Origin: Verrucomicrobia bacterium Ga0077533
Lineage (GTDB): Bacteria; Verrucomicrobiota; Verrucomicrobiia; Opitutales; Opitutaceae
Assembly (NCBI GenBank): GCA_001464505.1
Contig: LNEH01000124.1
Coordinates: 1 to 33,411, forward strand
Direction: 5' to 3'
Length of the DNA: 33,411 bases
Position numbers and translations under genes: made by a program. Positions 24,208 through 31,378 of the stretch are shown here, piece after piece. The notes beneath the pieces were generated by a model. It saw nothing but the letters and a program-made list of their open reading frames with translations. It ran no database searches and had not been told where the DNA came from. The first letter of the stretch is position 1. The number at the start of each line of letters is the position of its first letter.

Positions 24208-25995
24208 TCAGCCCGTCCGCGCCGCCGCCAGGTGGCCCGGCACGCCCCGCCCCTCCAGCAACGCCAGCAGCAGGTCGTTCTTCACCAAAATCCCGTTCAA
24301 CCGGCCGGTGTCCGGCTCAACCACCGGCAGGGTCTGACCGGCGTGCTGGGCAAAGACCCGCAAGGCCTCGGCCAGCGGCGCCAGCATCGACACCGGGGGC
24401 ACATCGTCCTGCAGCAAATCCCCGGCGATGACATGCGCCGCGACCGCCGGATCGCTCAGGTAGGGCTTGATGTCGTGCAGCGAAATCGCGCCGGCATAAT
24501 TGCCCTCGGGCGTGGTCACATAGATTTCCTCATGCCGGGATTGCAGGAACAGCCGCGCGATCTCCTCGAAGCGGGCGGTCAGCTGCACCGGCGCGGCCTG
24601 TGGCTTCACGAGGTCGGCCACCACTCCGGGCAGGCGCACCGTCTCCGGCGCCTCCGCGGCCTTCTTCTGCAACGCCTCGCTGTAGAGCGATTGGCTCTCG
24701 ATGCCGCGCGCCGTGTAATAGGCGATCACGCTGCACAGCATCAGCGGCATGATGATGTCGTAGCTCAGGGTCATCTCGAAGAGCATGATGATCGCCATGA
24801 CCGGCGCATGACTCGCCGCCGCCAGCAACGCGCCCATGCCGACCAGCGCGAAGGCCCGCGGATCCTCGGCTCCGGCCGGCCAGACCGCATTGACCGCGAA
24901 ACCATACAGATACCCGATGCTTGCCCCCATGAACAGCGTCGGCGTGAACACCCCGCCCGGCGCGCCCGAGCCGAACGACGCCGCCGTCGCCGCCCACTTG
25001 CACACCAGCACGAGCACGAGCGTCGTCCACACCAGCTGGCCGTTGAGAGTTGAGACCACCACGCTGTCTCCATTGCCGCAGACCTCGGGCACCCACACCG
25101 CCAGCGCGCCCACGATGAGGCCGCCGAGAGCGAGACGCGCCGGCACCGGCAGGTTGGTGCGGGCAAACCAGCCCTCCACCGTCCGCAGCGACCGGAGGAA
25201 AAACGGCGCCACCGTGCCGGCCAGCACGCCCAGCACCACAAACGGCCCGATCTCCCACAGTGAATGCAGCGTGAAGGTCGGCACGGCATAGAGGGTATGC
25301 GCGTCGGACAGCGCGCGCATCGTCAGCGTCGCCGCGACCGCCGACACCGCCAGTGGTCCGAGGCTTTCCATGGCGATGGTGCCCAGGATGATTTCGGCCA
25401 CGAAAAACGAACCCGCGATCGGGGCGTTGTAGGCCGAGGCGATGCCCGCCGCCGCCCCGCACGCGACCAGCAGGCGCAGTTGCGGCGCCGACATGTTGCG
25501 CCAGCGCCCCAGCCACGAGGCCGCGACCGCCGCGAGCTGCACCATGGGCCCTTCGCGCCCGATCGAGCCGCCGGACGCGATGGAGAACATCGCCGCCGTG
25601 CTCTTCACCAGGCTGGCCCGCACCGGCAGCTGGCCGCTGCCGATCAAGATCGCCTCCATGTAATCGGTCGAGCTCTGGCCTTGATGCAGCCGCTTGCCGA
25701 ACAGCAGCACCAGTCCCGCCATCAGTCCGCCCACCGCCGGAATGCTGAGCCGCTGCCACCACGCCAGTTCGCGGAATGAATCCACCATTCCGCCGGTCGT
25801 CCCGGTCAGCAGGCTGTGGACCAGATCCACTCCGCCCCGGAACACCAGCGCCGCCAGCGCGCCCAACACGCCCGCCACCGCCGCCCAGCACAACGTCTCC
25901 TGCCACGGCGACGGCCGCAGTTTCTCGATGAACCACAACCGCCAGCGCAACACGCGCAGCAGGCGCTCATAGATTTGCGGCACCATCTCCTTCAT
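24208..25995 (-). CDS. ClC-family chloride channel/transporter with CBS domains
   Basis: 595 residues. About ten membrane helices (residues about 30-435) are followed by a cytoplasmic pair of CBS domains (about 465-590, ARFEEIARLFLQSRHEEIYVTTPEG and PVVEPDTGRLNGILVKNDLLLALLE). The selectivity filter segment GSIGREGPMVQ holds the external gating Glu (E148 in E. coli ClC-ec1), and GSGAPGGVFTPTLFMG is the second filter loop. The position of the internal proton Glu (E203 in ClC-ec1, FVIEE) reads FVAEII, so strict Cl-/H+ exchange by that route is doubtful. The first filter block, usually GSGIPE, is replaced by GQSSTDYMEAI. It lies 100 bp after the helicase gene, separated by palindromic repeats. 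Confidence 0.9.
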   Translation of the reverse strand: MKEMVPQIYERLLRVLRWRLWFIEKLRPSPWQETLCWAAVAGVLGALAALVFRGGVDLVHSLLTGTTGGMVDSFRELAWWQRLSIPAVGGLMAGLVLLFGKRLHQGQSSTDYMEAILIGSGQLPVRASLVKSTAAMFSIASGGSIGREGPMVQLAAVAASWLGRWRNMSAPQLRLLVACGAAAGIASAYNAPIAGSFFVAEIILGTIAMESLGPLAVSAVAATLTMRALSDAHTLYAVPTFTLHSLWEIGPFVVLGVLAGTVAPFFLRSLRTVEGWFARTNLPVPARLALGGLIVGALAVWVPEVCGNGDSVVVSTLNGQLVWTTLVLVLVCKWAATAASFGSGAPGGVFTPTLFMGASIGYLYGFAVNAVWPAGAEDPRAFALVGMGALLAAASHAPVMAIIMLFEMTLSYDIIMPLMLCSVIAYYTARGIESQSLYSEALQKKAAEAPETVRLPGVVADLVKPQAAPVQLTARFEEIARLFLQSRHEEIYVTTPEGNYAGAISLHDIKPYLSDPAVAAHVIAGDLLQDDVPPVSMLAPLAEALRVFAQHAGQTLPVVEPDTGRLNGILVKNDLLLALLEGRGVPGHLAAARTG

Positions 25996-26043
25996 GCCTC
26001 CAACCTGCCACGCCGCGCGCGGCTGACAAGGTTTGTTCGCGGG

Positions 26044-26100
26044 TGTAGCGGCGCTCTATGAGCGCCGTTCCCCTGTCGGCGGTCGCAGACCGCCGCTACA
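26044..26100. repeat. Facing pair of 'TGTAGCGGC' palindromes at the helicase gene end
   Basis: tgtagcggcgctctatgagcgccg (26044-26067) and, inverted, cggcggtcgcagaccgccgctaca (26077-26100) enclose 9 bp. The outer 9-10 bp at each end (tgtagcggc/gccgctaca) are exact reverse complements. The SNF2 stop codon (minus-strand TAG at 26096-26098) is part of the repeat's end. Confidence 0.7.
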
Positions 26101-28681
26101 GTTTCTTGGCCGCTGGCGGCGCGGGCGAAACCGCCACCGCCGCATTCAGCATCTCCGCCTCGCCGGTCTCCACCGCGCTGAGCTGGATGAGGCTGTTCAG
26201 CGAACTGAAGTGCTTGGTCCACTCGAAATCGCCGGAGTGGCCGCCGACCACCAGATTGAAGAGCTGCTTCTTCTCGGACTTCAGCGCCTGGATGCGCTCC
26301 TCGATCGTGCCGGCCGTGACCATGCGGTAAACGAACACCGTGTTCGTCTGGCCGATGCGGTGCACCCGGTCGATCGCCTGGTCCTCCACCGCCGGGTTCC
26401 ACCACGGGTCGAGCAGGAACACGTAATCCGCCGCGTGCAGCGTGATGCCCGTGCCGGCGGCCTTCAGGCTGACCAGCATCGCCGCCGCGCCCACCGCCGA
26501 TTGGAAATCCTTCACCGGCTTCTGCCGGTCCACGGTCATGCCGGTGATCTCATAGCGCGGCAGCTCCGGGTAATGCTCGTCGAGCGCCGTGCGCACGCGG
26601 TTGAGCAGCGTCACGAACTGGGAAAAGATGACCACCTTGTGGCCGCTCGCGACCACCTCCTCCAGTTTCTCGACGAGCAACTGCAGCTTGCCGCTGTCCG
26701 TCAGCGGGGAATTCATCCACGGCAGCAGGTCGGGGTCGCAGCAGACCTGCCGCAGGCGCGTGAGCAAGGCGAGGAAGCCGAAGGATTTTTCGCGCAGTGC
26801 GAGCCCGATGTCCTCGCCGAGGCGCGCCAGGCCTTCGGTGCAGATGCGGGCGTATTCGGCGCGCTGCACATCGGTGAGCGGGCAGAGCATGTCCATCTCG
26901 ACCTTGGGCGGCAGTTCGGTCGCCACTTCGTTCTTGGTGCGGCGCAGGATGAACGGCGCCACCTGCTGGCGCAGCCGGTGCATCGTGCGCTCGCGGTCCT
27001 GGACCAGCGCGGTTTCGAAACCCGCGCGTGAGCCGAGCAGACCGGGCAGCAGGTAGCGGAAGATGGACCAGAGATCGAGCTGCCGGTTCTCCAACGGCGT
27101 GCCGGTCAGCACCAGCCGGTGCTGCGTCCGGATGGCGAAGCAGGCCTGCGTGACCTTGGCGTCGGGGTTCTTGATGAACTGCCCCTCGTCGAGCACGGCG
27201 TAGCCGAACTCGGTCGTCTCGAGCAGCGCGCGGTGCTTGCGGAGCTGCGTGTAACTGGCGAGCCAGATGCACGGCGCCTTGTTGGTCTTGAAATCATTGC
27301 CCGACTTCAGGACGTCGATCTTCGCCTCCGGGTAGAACCGCGCCAGCTCCTCGCGCCACACCGGCACGACGCTGGCGGGGCAGACAACGACGTGCCGGTG
27401 CTTTGGCAGCGGCCGCGTGCGCAGCAAGGCGATGACCTGGGCGGTCTTGCCCAGGCCCATTTCGTCGGCGAGCAGGCCGTGGCACTCGGTCTCGCAGAGA
27501 TGGTGCATCCACTCGACGCCGCGGCGCTGGTAGTTGCGCAGAAATTCCGGCAGCTCCGGCGGCGCGGCGGGCGGCGTCAGCACCTTCTGGCGCCAGGCCT
27601 CGATCTCGGCGCCGAGCGTGACCTTGATGCGGTGGTCGTTGAACAGGGAGAAAATCAGGTAGGGCGGGATCTCGCCGGCGGCGGAGGTGTCGGCCAGGTT
27701 GCGGCGCCACTGGTTGTAGCCTTCCAGTTTCTCCGGCGTGAGCGTGACGATGCCAAGGTCGGGCAGCAGCATCGGCGTGCGGCCGTGCTTGAGCAGCGCG
27801 GCGGCCTGTTCGTCGGTGAGCAGTTTCTCCCCGGCCCGGAAAATCCAGCGGAGGTTCAGGCCTGAATCTCCCCGCCGGTCGGCCACGGCCTCGATCTCGA
27901 TGGCGCGCGAGCCCTGCTTGATGATGTTCACCTTCACATCCAGCTCGATGGCGAACTGCTTTTTCCAATGCGGCAGCAGGTCGCGCAGGAAGCCCGGGAT
28001 GTCGGCCAGCGCGTCGAGCGCGTAGGCGTGCGTGGTCTGGTTGTAGCGGAAGTGGGCCTTGCGGGCGTAGGTGGCCAGCGCGATGAGCTTGGCGCGCTCG
28101 GTGGCGGTCGGGTGATTGACGGTGTTGCCGAGGGCCGGGATGCGGCTGCGGCCGTTTTTCCAGTAGGCGAGGAAAACCAGGCCGTCATTGTTGGTCGTGA
28201 AGCTCAGCAGCAGGTCGCGCGGCGGGGCGTCGATTTTGGGGGTGCCGTTGCCGTTGCCCGCCTCTTGCTGGCCATTGCCGTTGCCGGTGGTGGGTTGGCC
28301 ATTGCCGGCCTGGCTGGATTTCGTCGAGGTGCCGGGCAACAGCGCGGCCATCTCGTCCACCAGCAGCTCCTCAATCTCGTGCAAACCCGCCACGGCGATG
28401 GCGTGGGCCAGCAGGACATCGGTGGAGGAGGAGCGGACCTTGAGGCGGTCGCCCTCCCACTCGATCACGGCGTATTCCTCCTTTTTCTCCACCTTGCGGT
28501 GGATGATGGCATCCTGGGCTCCCAAGGCGACTTCGCGGATCTCCCCGTCGCGATACATGTCGTGGCCGCGCTCCACCTGGGCCGCGTCAAACTGCTCCTC
28601 CCATTCGACCTCCAGGCGGCCGAACCAGAATTCGAGGGATTGCGGAGTATAGATGCGCTTGGGCCCGTGGGTTTGCATCAA
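26096..28681 (-). CDS. SNF2-family helicase-like ATPase
   Basis: 861 residues. The N-terminal part (about 1-390) is a bacterial SNF2-associated region with EQFDAAQVERGHDMYRDGEI near its start, and contains a low-complexity Gly/Asn/Gln linker (about 122-146). The ATPase core (about 390-830) has motif I LLADEMGLGKTAQVIALL, Ia VVCPASVVPVWREEL, motif II YAVLDEGQFIKNP (DEGQ), motif III LVLTGTPLENRQLDLWSIFRYL, motif V MLVSLKAAGTGITLHAADYVFLLDPWWNP and motif VI AVEDQAIDRVHRIGQ. It is a DNA-dependent ATPase predicted to translocate on DNA and remodel protein-DNA complexes; the bacterial target (RNA polymerase, as for RapA, or other) is unknown. The N-terminal Cys/His pattern of a SWIM zinc finger is missing. 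Its stop codon comes from a palindromic repeat. Confidence 0.92.
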   Translation of the reverse strand: MMQTHGPKRIYTPQSLEFWFGRLEVEWEEQFDAAQVERGHDMYRDGEIREVALGAQDAIIHRKVEKKEEYAVIEWEGDRLKVRSSSTDVLLAHAIAVAGLHEIEELLVDEMAALLPGTSTKSSQAGNGQPTTGNGNGQQEAGNGNGTPKIDAPPRDLLLSFTTNNDGLVFLAYWKNGRSRIPALGNTVNHPTATERAKLIALATYARKAHFRYNQTTHAYALDALADIPGFLRDLLPHWKKQFAIELDVKVNIIKQGSRAIEIEAVADRRGDSGLNLRWIFRAGEKLLTDEQAAALLKHGRTPMLLPDLGIVTLTPEKLEGYNQWRRNLADTSAAGEIPPYLIFSLFNDHRIKVTLGAEIEAWRQKVLTPPAAPPELPEFLRNYQRRGVEWMHHLCETECHGLLADEMGLGKTAQVIALLRTRPLPKHRHVVVCPASVVPVWREELARFYPEAKIDVLKSGNDFKTNKAPCIWLASYTQLRKHRALLETTEFGYAVLDEGQFIKNPDAKVTQACFAIRTQHRLVLTGTPLENRQLDLWSIFRYLLPGLLGSRAGFETALVQDRERTMHRLRQQVAPFILRRTKNEVATELPPKVEMDMLCPLTDVQRAEYARICTEGLARLGEDIGLALREKSFGFLALLTRLRQVCCDPDLLPWMNSPLTDSGKLQLLVEKLEEVVASGHKVVIFSQFVTLLNRVRTALDEHYPELPRYEITGMTVDRQKPVKDFQSAVGAAAMLVSLKAAGTGITLHAADYVFLLDPWWNPAVEDQAIDRVHRIGQTNTVFVYRMVTAGTIEERIQALKSEKKQLFNLVVGGHSGDFEWTKHFSSLNSLIQLSAVETGEAEMLNAAVAVSPAPPAAKKL

Positions 28682-28760
28682 GCTAAAAGACCAACGTTAG
28701 AAACTTCCGCTTGGGCCGCGCAACCACTAATTCACCTCATTTGCCACCCCACCCCGCTAA

Positions 28761-28890
28761 TACCAACGTCCCCTTGAATTTAGACTGTCATTGCGAGGAG
28801 CGCAGCGACGAAGCAATCCATCTTGGATCGCCACGGCGCGCTTCGCACACCTCGCGATGGCAAAAGTCTAAAAGCTTAGGGACGTTGGTA
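28761..28890. mobile_element. 130-bp MITE-like element, TIR 'TACCAACGTCCC'
   Basis: The arms 28761-28786 and 28865-28890 are complementary at 21 of 26 positions, with the outer 12 identical. They enclose a second palindrome that starts cattgcgaggagcgcagcg and reaches the matching cacctcgcgatg, a motif seen as a dispersed repeat in many bacteria. A 3-bp taa flanks both ends (28758-28760, 28891-28893), a possible target duplication. No coding capacity, so any movement would need a transposase from elsewhere. Confidence 0.65.
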
Positions 28891-28937
28891 TAACTCCGCC
28901 CGCATCATCGCCGCCCAGTTGTTGGCATCAGTAAATT

Positions 28938-29257
28938 CGGTTCCTCGCTACTTTCGGTGGGTTGCCGTCAAGCCCATCCCCCTGCAGTTTTTGGAACCAC
29001 TAATCGGTTTCGCCAACGGGCGAAACTCTGCTTCACCCCTCCGACTGATCGTCTCCGGAGTTGTTTTTGGGGTCTGCTGATCGCAGACTTGGAAAATCAG
29101 CCGGCGATAAGCCGGCCCCCGAAACCCAGTGGCGGAGACGATCAGTCGAAGCCGATCCTTGAAGGATTCATCCGTTGATGAATCCATTTTAGTGGTCAAA
29201 CTCCTCCAAGCGGGGACGAATCCAGCCCACTTACCCACCGGAAACAGCGAGGAACCG
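28938..29257. mobile_element. 320-bp structured element with 25-bp TIRs and taaatt flanks
   Basis: The terminal inverted repeats are 28938-28962 (cggttcctcgctactttcgg...) and 29233-29257, matching at 22 of 25 positions. Direct repeats taaatt flank both ends (28932-28937, 29258-29263). Inside is an exact 16-bp inverted repeat, cgactgatcgtctccg (29042-29057) and its complement (29133-29148). Four perfect hairpins lie around it: gtttcgcc (29007-29026), gtctgc (29072-29088), ccggc (29101-29115) and ggattcatc (29164-29185). The nested, cloverleaf-like layout suggests a folded RNA or single-stranded DNA. No transposase is present. It ends 77 bp before hicB. Confidence 0.7.
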
Positions 29258-29285
29258 TAAATTCCCTATCGGCCGTCGCCGCGCA

Positions 29286-29328
29286 GGCCTGAAAGACACT
29301 TGCCCTGAACTTCAGGCCGGCCTACTGT
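29286..29328 (+). promoter_or_regulatory. Candidate hicBA operator and promoter
   Basis: ggcctgaa (29286-29293) is inverted at ttcaggcc (29311-29318), and a further cctgaa at 29304-29309 forms a tight palindrome, cctgaa-c-ttcagg. These overlap a possible -35 TTGCCC (29300-29305) and a weak -10 TACTGT (29323-29328) with a 17-bp spacer. Transcription would start close to the ATG at 29335, giving a nearly leaderless mRNA. Confidence 0.35.
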
Positions 29329-29334
29329 GCGCCC

Positions 29335-29544
29335 ATGAGAGACTTCACCGCCGTCGTTGAAAAAGACCCCGTGACCGGCCTGTTGGTCGGCTATATCCCG
29401 GGCTTCGCCGGGGCGCACTCCCAGGCGGCGAACCTCGATGAATTGCAGGCTAATCTGCAAGAGGTGGTGGCCATGCTGCTGGAAGATGGCGACCCGAAGC
29501 TTGAGGCGGAGTTTGTCGGCACCCAAACCATCAGGGTCGCCTGA
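29335..29544 (+). CDS. hicB: HicB-family antitoxin
   Basis: 69 residues of the short HicB form: a partial RNase-H-like fold, with [44 protein letters not shown] matching the family's strand-strand-helix. No C-terminal ribbon-helix-helix or HTH domain is present, so DNA binding would need another mechanism or partner. It neutralises HicA by direct binding. The stop codon is 2 bp before the GTG of hicA. The order antitoxin-toxin is the reverse of E. coli hicAB, but is common for this subtype. Confidence 0.85.
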   Translation: MRDFTAVVEKDPVTGLLVGYIPGFAGAHSQAANLDELQANLQEVVAMLLEDGDPKLEAEFVGTQTIRVA

Positions 29545-29546
29545 CC

Positions 29547-29771
29547 GTGGGCACGGTTCCCGTCCTGAAGCCGACCGAGGTCTGCCGAATACTGGAACGG
29601 CGGGGGTTTGTCGTCGTGCGGCAGCGCGGCTCCCATGTGCAATACCGTCACCCCGACGGCCGGGGCACCACCGTGCCGATGCACAAGGGCCGCGACATCG
29701 CCCCGCCACTGCTCCGCCAGATCGCCAAGGACATCGGCCTCACCATCGGGGAATTCCTGGAACATCGGTAG
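29547..29771 (+). CDS. hicA: HicA-family mRNA-interferase toxin
   Basis: 74 residues from GTG 29547 (no ATG in frame nearby; [14 protein letters not shown] begins the conserved region). The dsRBD-like fold has [23 protein letters not shown], the active-site His in [11 protein letters not shown], and [33 protein letters not shown], which fits the family to the end. HicA cleaves mRNAs and tmRNA and slows growth when HicB is lost. The two genes are tightly coupled with hicB, and base use is similar to the chromosome. The pair is intact. Confidence 0.9.
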   Translation: MGTVPVLKPTEVCRILERRGFVVVRQRGSHVQYRHPDGRGTTVPMHKGRDIAPPLLRQIAKDIGLTIGEFLEHR

Positions 29772-29861
29772 CCATCCGCACTCTGGCGAGTGGACCTCCA
29801 CCGCCTCGCCCGACCGCAACGGTGCCAGCCACCGAGTAACGTTTGAGATGATTGATTCCGG

Positions 29862-29895
29862 CTTGTCCCGCCGTAGCAGCATGGCGCAGGCGGAT
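29862..29895. repeat. Degenerate 'CTTGTC(C)CGCC...GGCGGA' repeat
   Basis: cttgtcccgccgtag and caggcggatg close a stem around cagcatggcg. It resembles the repeat at 30403-30431 and that at 11492-11540. It lies between hicA and the next gene. Confidence 0.4.
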
Positions 29896-29986
29896 GTAGA
29901 ACATGGTAGCGGCAGTGGTGACTGGTTTTGAGACTCGCGCAACCCACCGCCTTTCATGTTATCTGTTCGGCAAAACATCTGTGACT

Positions 29987-30292
29987 ATGCAAACCAAAGG
30001 TCAACTAGCAGCGAAGGCCGCGATAAAGCAATTTATCAAAGAGATTATATCCATGATGTCAGAGCAAGGCTTCAACGGACAGAACTACTATTGGTTGCGT
30101 TCCATGAATGAAATCGAAAATAAGTTTGAGGAGTGCCGCACAAAAGCGCGGCAATTGGCGGTCGATCATGGTTTAGCTATGAGCGAAGTAGACGCATTCG
30201 AGAAGACTGTCCGTGAGAAAATCTACGTCTCCGCAGCAAGGCGCAATGAGTTTGAATGGCAGGCAGCGTTTGTGAAGAGGCATGGATTCTAG
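29987..30292 (+). CDS. Hypothetical protein, AT-richer than its neighbours
   Basis: 101 residues from ATG 29987; the frame is open from 29903, but the first 28 residues look unlike the rest. I do not recognise the family. It is hydrophilic, mostly helical, with Lys/Glu-rich stretches (AAKAAIKQFIKEIISMMSEQGF; EIENKFEECRTKARQLAVDHG; EVDAFEKTVREKIYVSAARRNEFEWQAAFVKRHGF). There is no signal peptide or membrane segment. Base composition is clearly lower in GC than the chromosome, a sign of transfer. It follows the hicBA pair by 215 bp and is read in the same direction, so it may be a passenger of the same island. Confidence 0.6.
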   Translation: MQTKGQLAAKAAIKQFIKEIISMMSEQGFNGQNYYWLRSMNEIENKFEECRTKARQLAVDHGLAMSEVDAFEKTVREKIYVSAARRNEFEWQAAFVKRHGF

Positions 30293-30402
30293 ACCCCGCA
30301 TGGATGTGAGGGAAGATCCGAACCAGTCATCCACAGCGCAACGCCCTTGATCTCACCTAAATCGCCGATGATGCTTCCGTTCAACATGGCCCACTCATTC
30401 CA

Positions 30403-30431
30403 TCCGCCTTCGCCAAGGCTACGGCGGACAA
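30403..30431. repeat. Dispersed 'TCCGCC...GGCGGACAAG' repeat
   Basis: tccgcc at 30403-30408 pairs with ggcgga at 30423-30428, around ttcgccaaggctac, and continues caag. The inverted fragment agccttggcgaaggcgg occurs near 7373-7389. Confidence 0.5.
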
Positions 30432-30454
30432 GAAGAGACGTCTTGCCCGCCCGT

Positions 30455-30472
30455 CGGGCGTGGCTGATCTGA
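30455..30472 (+). repeat. 18-bp direct repeat, left copy (before the TPR gene)
   Basis: cgggcgtggctgatctga is identical to 31103-31120. After both copies a related stretch follows (aacgttaggcaaaaaagaa versus ttcattcggccgaaagaaa). The two copies bracket the TPR lipoprotein gene. Confidence 0.7.
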
Positions 30473-30492
30473 AACGTTAGGCAAAAAAGAAG

Positions 30493-31047
30493 ATGAAAAC
30501 CTTCCCTGCTTTGCTCTGCGCCATAGGGGTTGGTTTGACCGCCGGCTGCTATTCCGTCGAGCAATCGAACGTCGAGAGAGGTTATCGATGGATTCGCCGC
30601 GGGGAGACGGACAAGGCAATTTCTACTTTCAGCCACACCGTCCGTAAATACCCCGAAAGCGTGCTGGGCTACACAGGACTGGGTGACGCGTTGTTCGAAG
30701 CCCAAAGAGATCGAGACGCCATCGACGCATACAGTCGTGCCATAGCTCTGCTCGAAATTGCCAAGCCGGAATCTGTGAGGCGAGACCCTGCCGAGATTGT
30801 CGGCGGTCGCCTTCTTTCCTATCAAAATCAAGGGCTGAGATTCCCGTTCGGACTAGAGCCCTATCTTTATTTACGGCGAGGCAAAGCTTATGACGCCTTG
30901 GCAAAGGCCGTCCCAGGCTTCGATGCCGTGAGCTTCCGCAGCGCTGTCGCAGATTATAATCGAGCACTCAAGCTGTCCCCCGACTATGCCGCGGCGAGAG
31001 ACGCCCGAAATCGCCTGCTGAAAGAAGGCAAAGAGCCGAACCAGTAG
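30493..31047 (+). CDS. TPR-repeat lipoprotein
   Basis: 184 residues from ATG 30493, preceded by an A-rich sequence with aaagaag as a possible ribosome site. A lipoprotein signal peptide (about 1-19) ends with the lipobox LTAGC, so Cys19 would be lipidated and the protein held at a membrane surface facing the periplasm. Two to three TPR units follow: NVERGYRWIRRGETDKAISTFSHTVRKYPESVLGYTGLGDALFEAQRDRDAIDAYSRAIALLE and, after a 40-residue insert, YLRRGKAYDALAKAVPGFDAVSFRSAVADYNRALKLSPDYAAARDARNRLL. TPRs bind partner proteins; the partner is unknown. GC content is lower than in the core genes. It lies alone between the two 18-bp direct repeats, which hints at a mobile cassette. Confidence 0.75.
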   Translation: MKTFPALLCAIGVGLTAGCYSVEQSNVERGYRWIRRGETDKAISTFSHTVRKYPESVLGYTGLGDALFEAQRDRDAIDAYSRAIALLEIAKPESVRRDPAEIVGGRLLSYQNQGLRFPFGLEPYLYLRRGKAYDALAKAVPGFDAVSFRSAVADYNRALKLSPDYAAARDARNRLLKEGKEPNQ

Positions 31048-31102
31048 GAATGAGAAGGCGCAGAGCGCCTCGTGTGTGAGCGCGAGGTGATCACTCTCAC
31101 GG

Positions 31103-31120
31103 CGGGCGTGGCTGATCTGA
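31103..31120 (+). repeat. 18-bp direct repeat, right copy (after the TPR gene)
   Basis: Identical to 30455-30472 and 648 bp from it. It begins 56 bp after the TPR gene stop codon. Confidence 0.7.
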
Positions 31121-31286
31121 TTCATTCGGCCGAAAGAAAAGAGGCTGGCTGAGGGCCACCTGCCTTCGCCTCGTTGGGCTTCCGACTTCGCCCAAGCTTC
31201 GACCGACAAGACGGCAAGCAAGTCGGGCCGAATAAGCGCGTAACCTACTGAGGCTCGAGAAATACAGTGACGTTGGCCGCCACCTT

Positions 31287-31348
31287 TGTAGGTCGGGCTT
31301 TACGCCCGACATACTGGGCAATCCGTCGGGGATAAACCCCGACCTACA
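31287..31348. repeat. REPIN-like repeat 'TGTAGGTCGGGC', copy 2
   Basis: The unit is tgtaggtcgggc-tttac-gcccgac, a 13-14-bp linker and gtcgggg-ataaa-ccccgacctaca. The outer ends tgtaggtcggg and ccccgacctaca are near-perfect complements. Both hairpins are identical to those of copy 1 at 7430-7492, some 24 kb away; only the linker differs. Confidence 0.8.
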
Positions 31349-31378
31349 GTCAAATCGCATCACCCTATTATGCGAAAC

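Larger units (their letters stand above)
28682..29334. other. 653-bp gene-free stretch with two miniature elements
   Basis: It lies between the divergently read SNF2 and hicB genes. It contains a 130-bp palindromic element (28761-28890), a 320-bp structured element (28938-29257) and a candidate hicBA control region (29286-29328). Open frames crossing the 320-bp element in both strands follow its inverted repeats and have no recognisable product. Confidence 0.7.
31048..31378. other. 331-bp gene-free stretch between the TPR gene and waaA
   Basis: Two genes converge on it. It holds the right copy of the 18-bp direct repeat (31103-31120), a degenerate stretch related to the SLGE-type dispersed repeat (about 31160-31215), and the second REPIN-like 'TGTAGGTCGGGC' unit (31287-31348). 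There is no credible gene. Confidence 0.65.

Noticed and set aside
28948-29238. 96-codon open frame (minus strand) running through the 320-bp element
   Set aside because: It spans TIR to TIR and follows the hairpins. No family is recognised, and a plus-strand frame does the same. It is more likely a by-product of the structured repeat than a gene.
30381-30482. Integron attC site before the TPR gene (gttcaac ... gttaggc)
   Set aside because: gttaggc before an ATG fits the attC right end and gttcaac fits RYYYAAC, but the two ends are poorly complementary, no paired inner boxes are seen, and the equivalent site after the gene does not match. No integrase is in the window.
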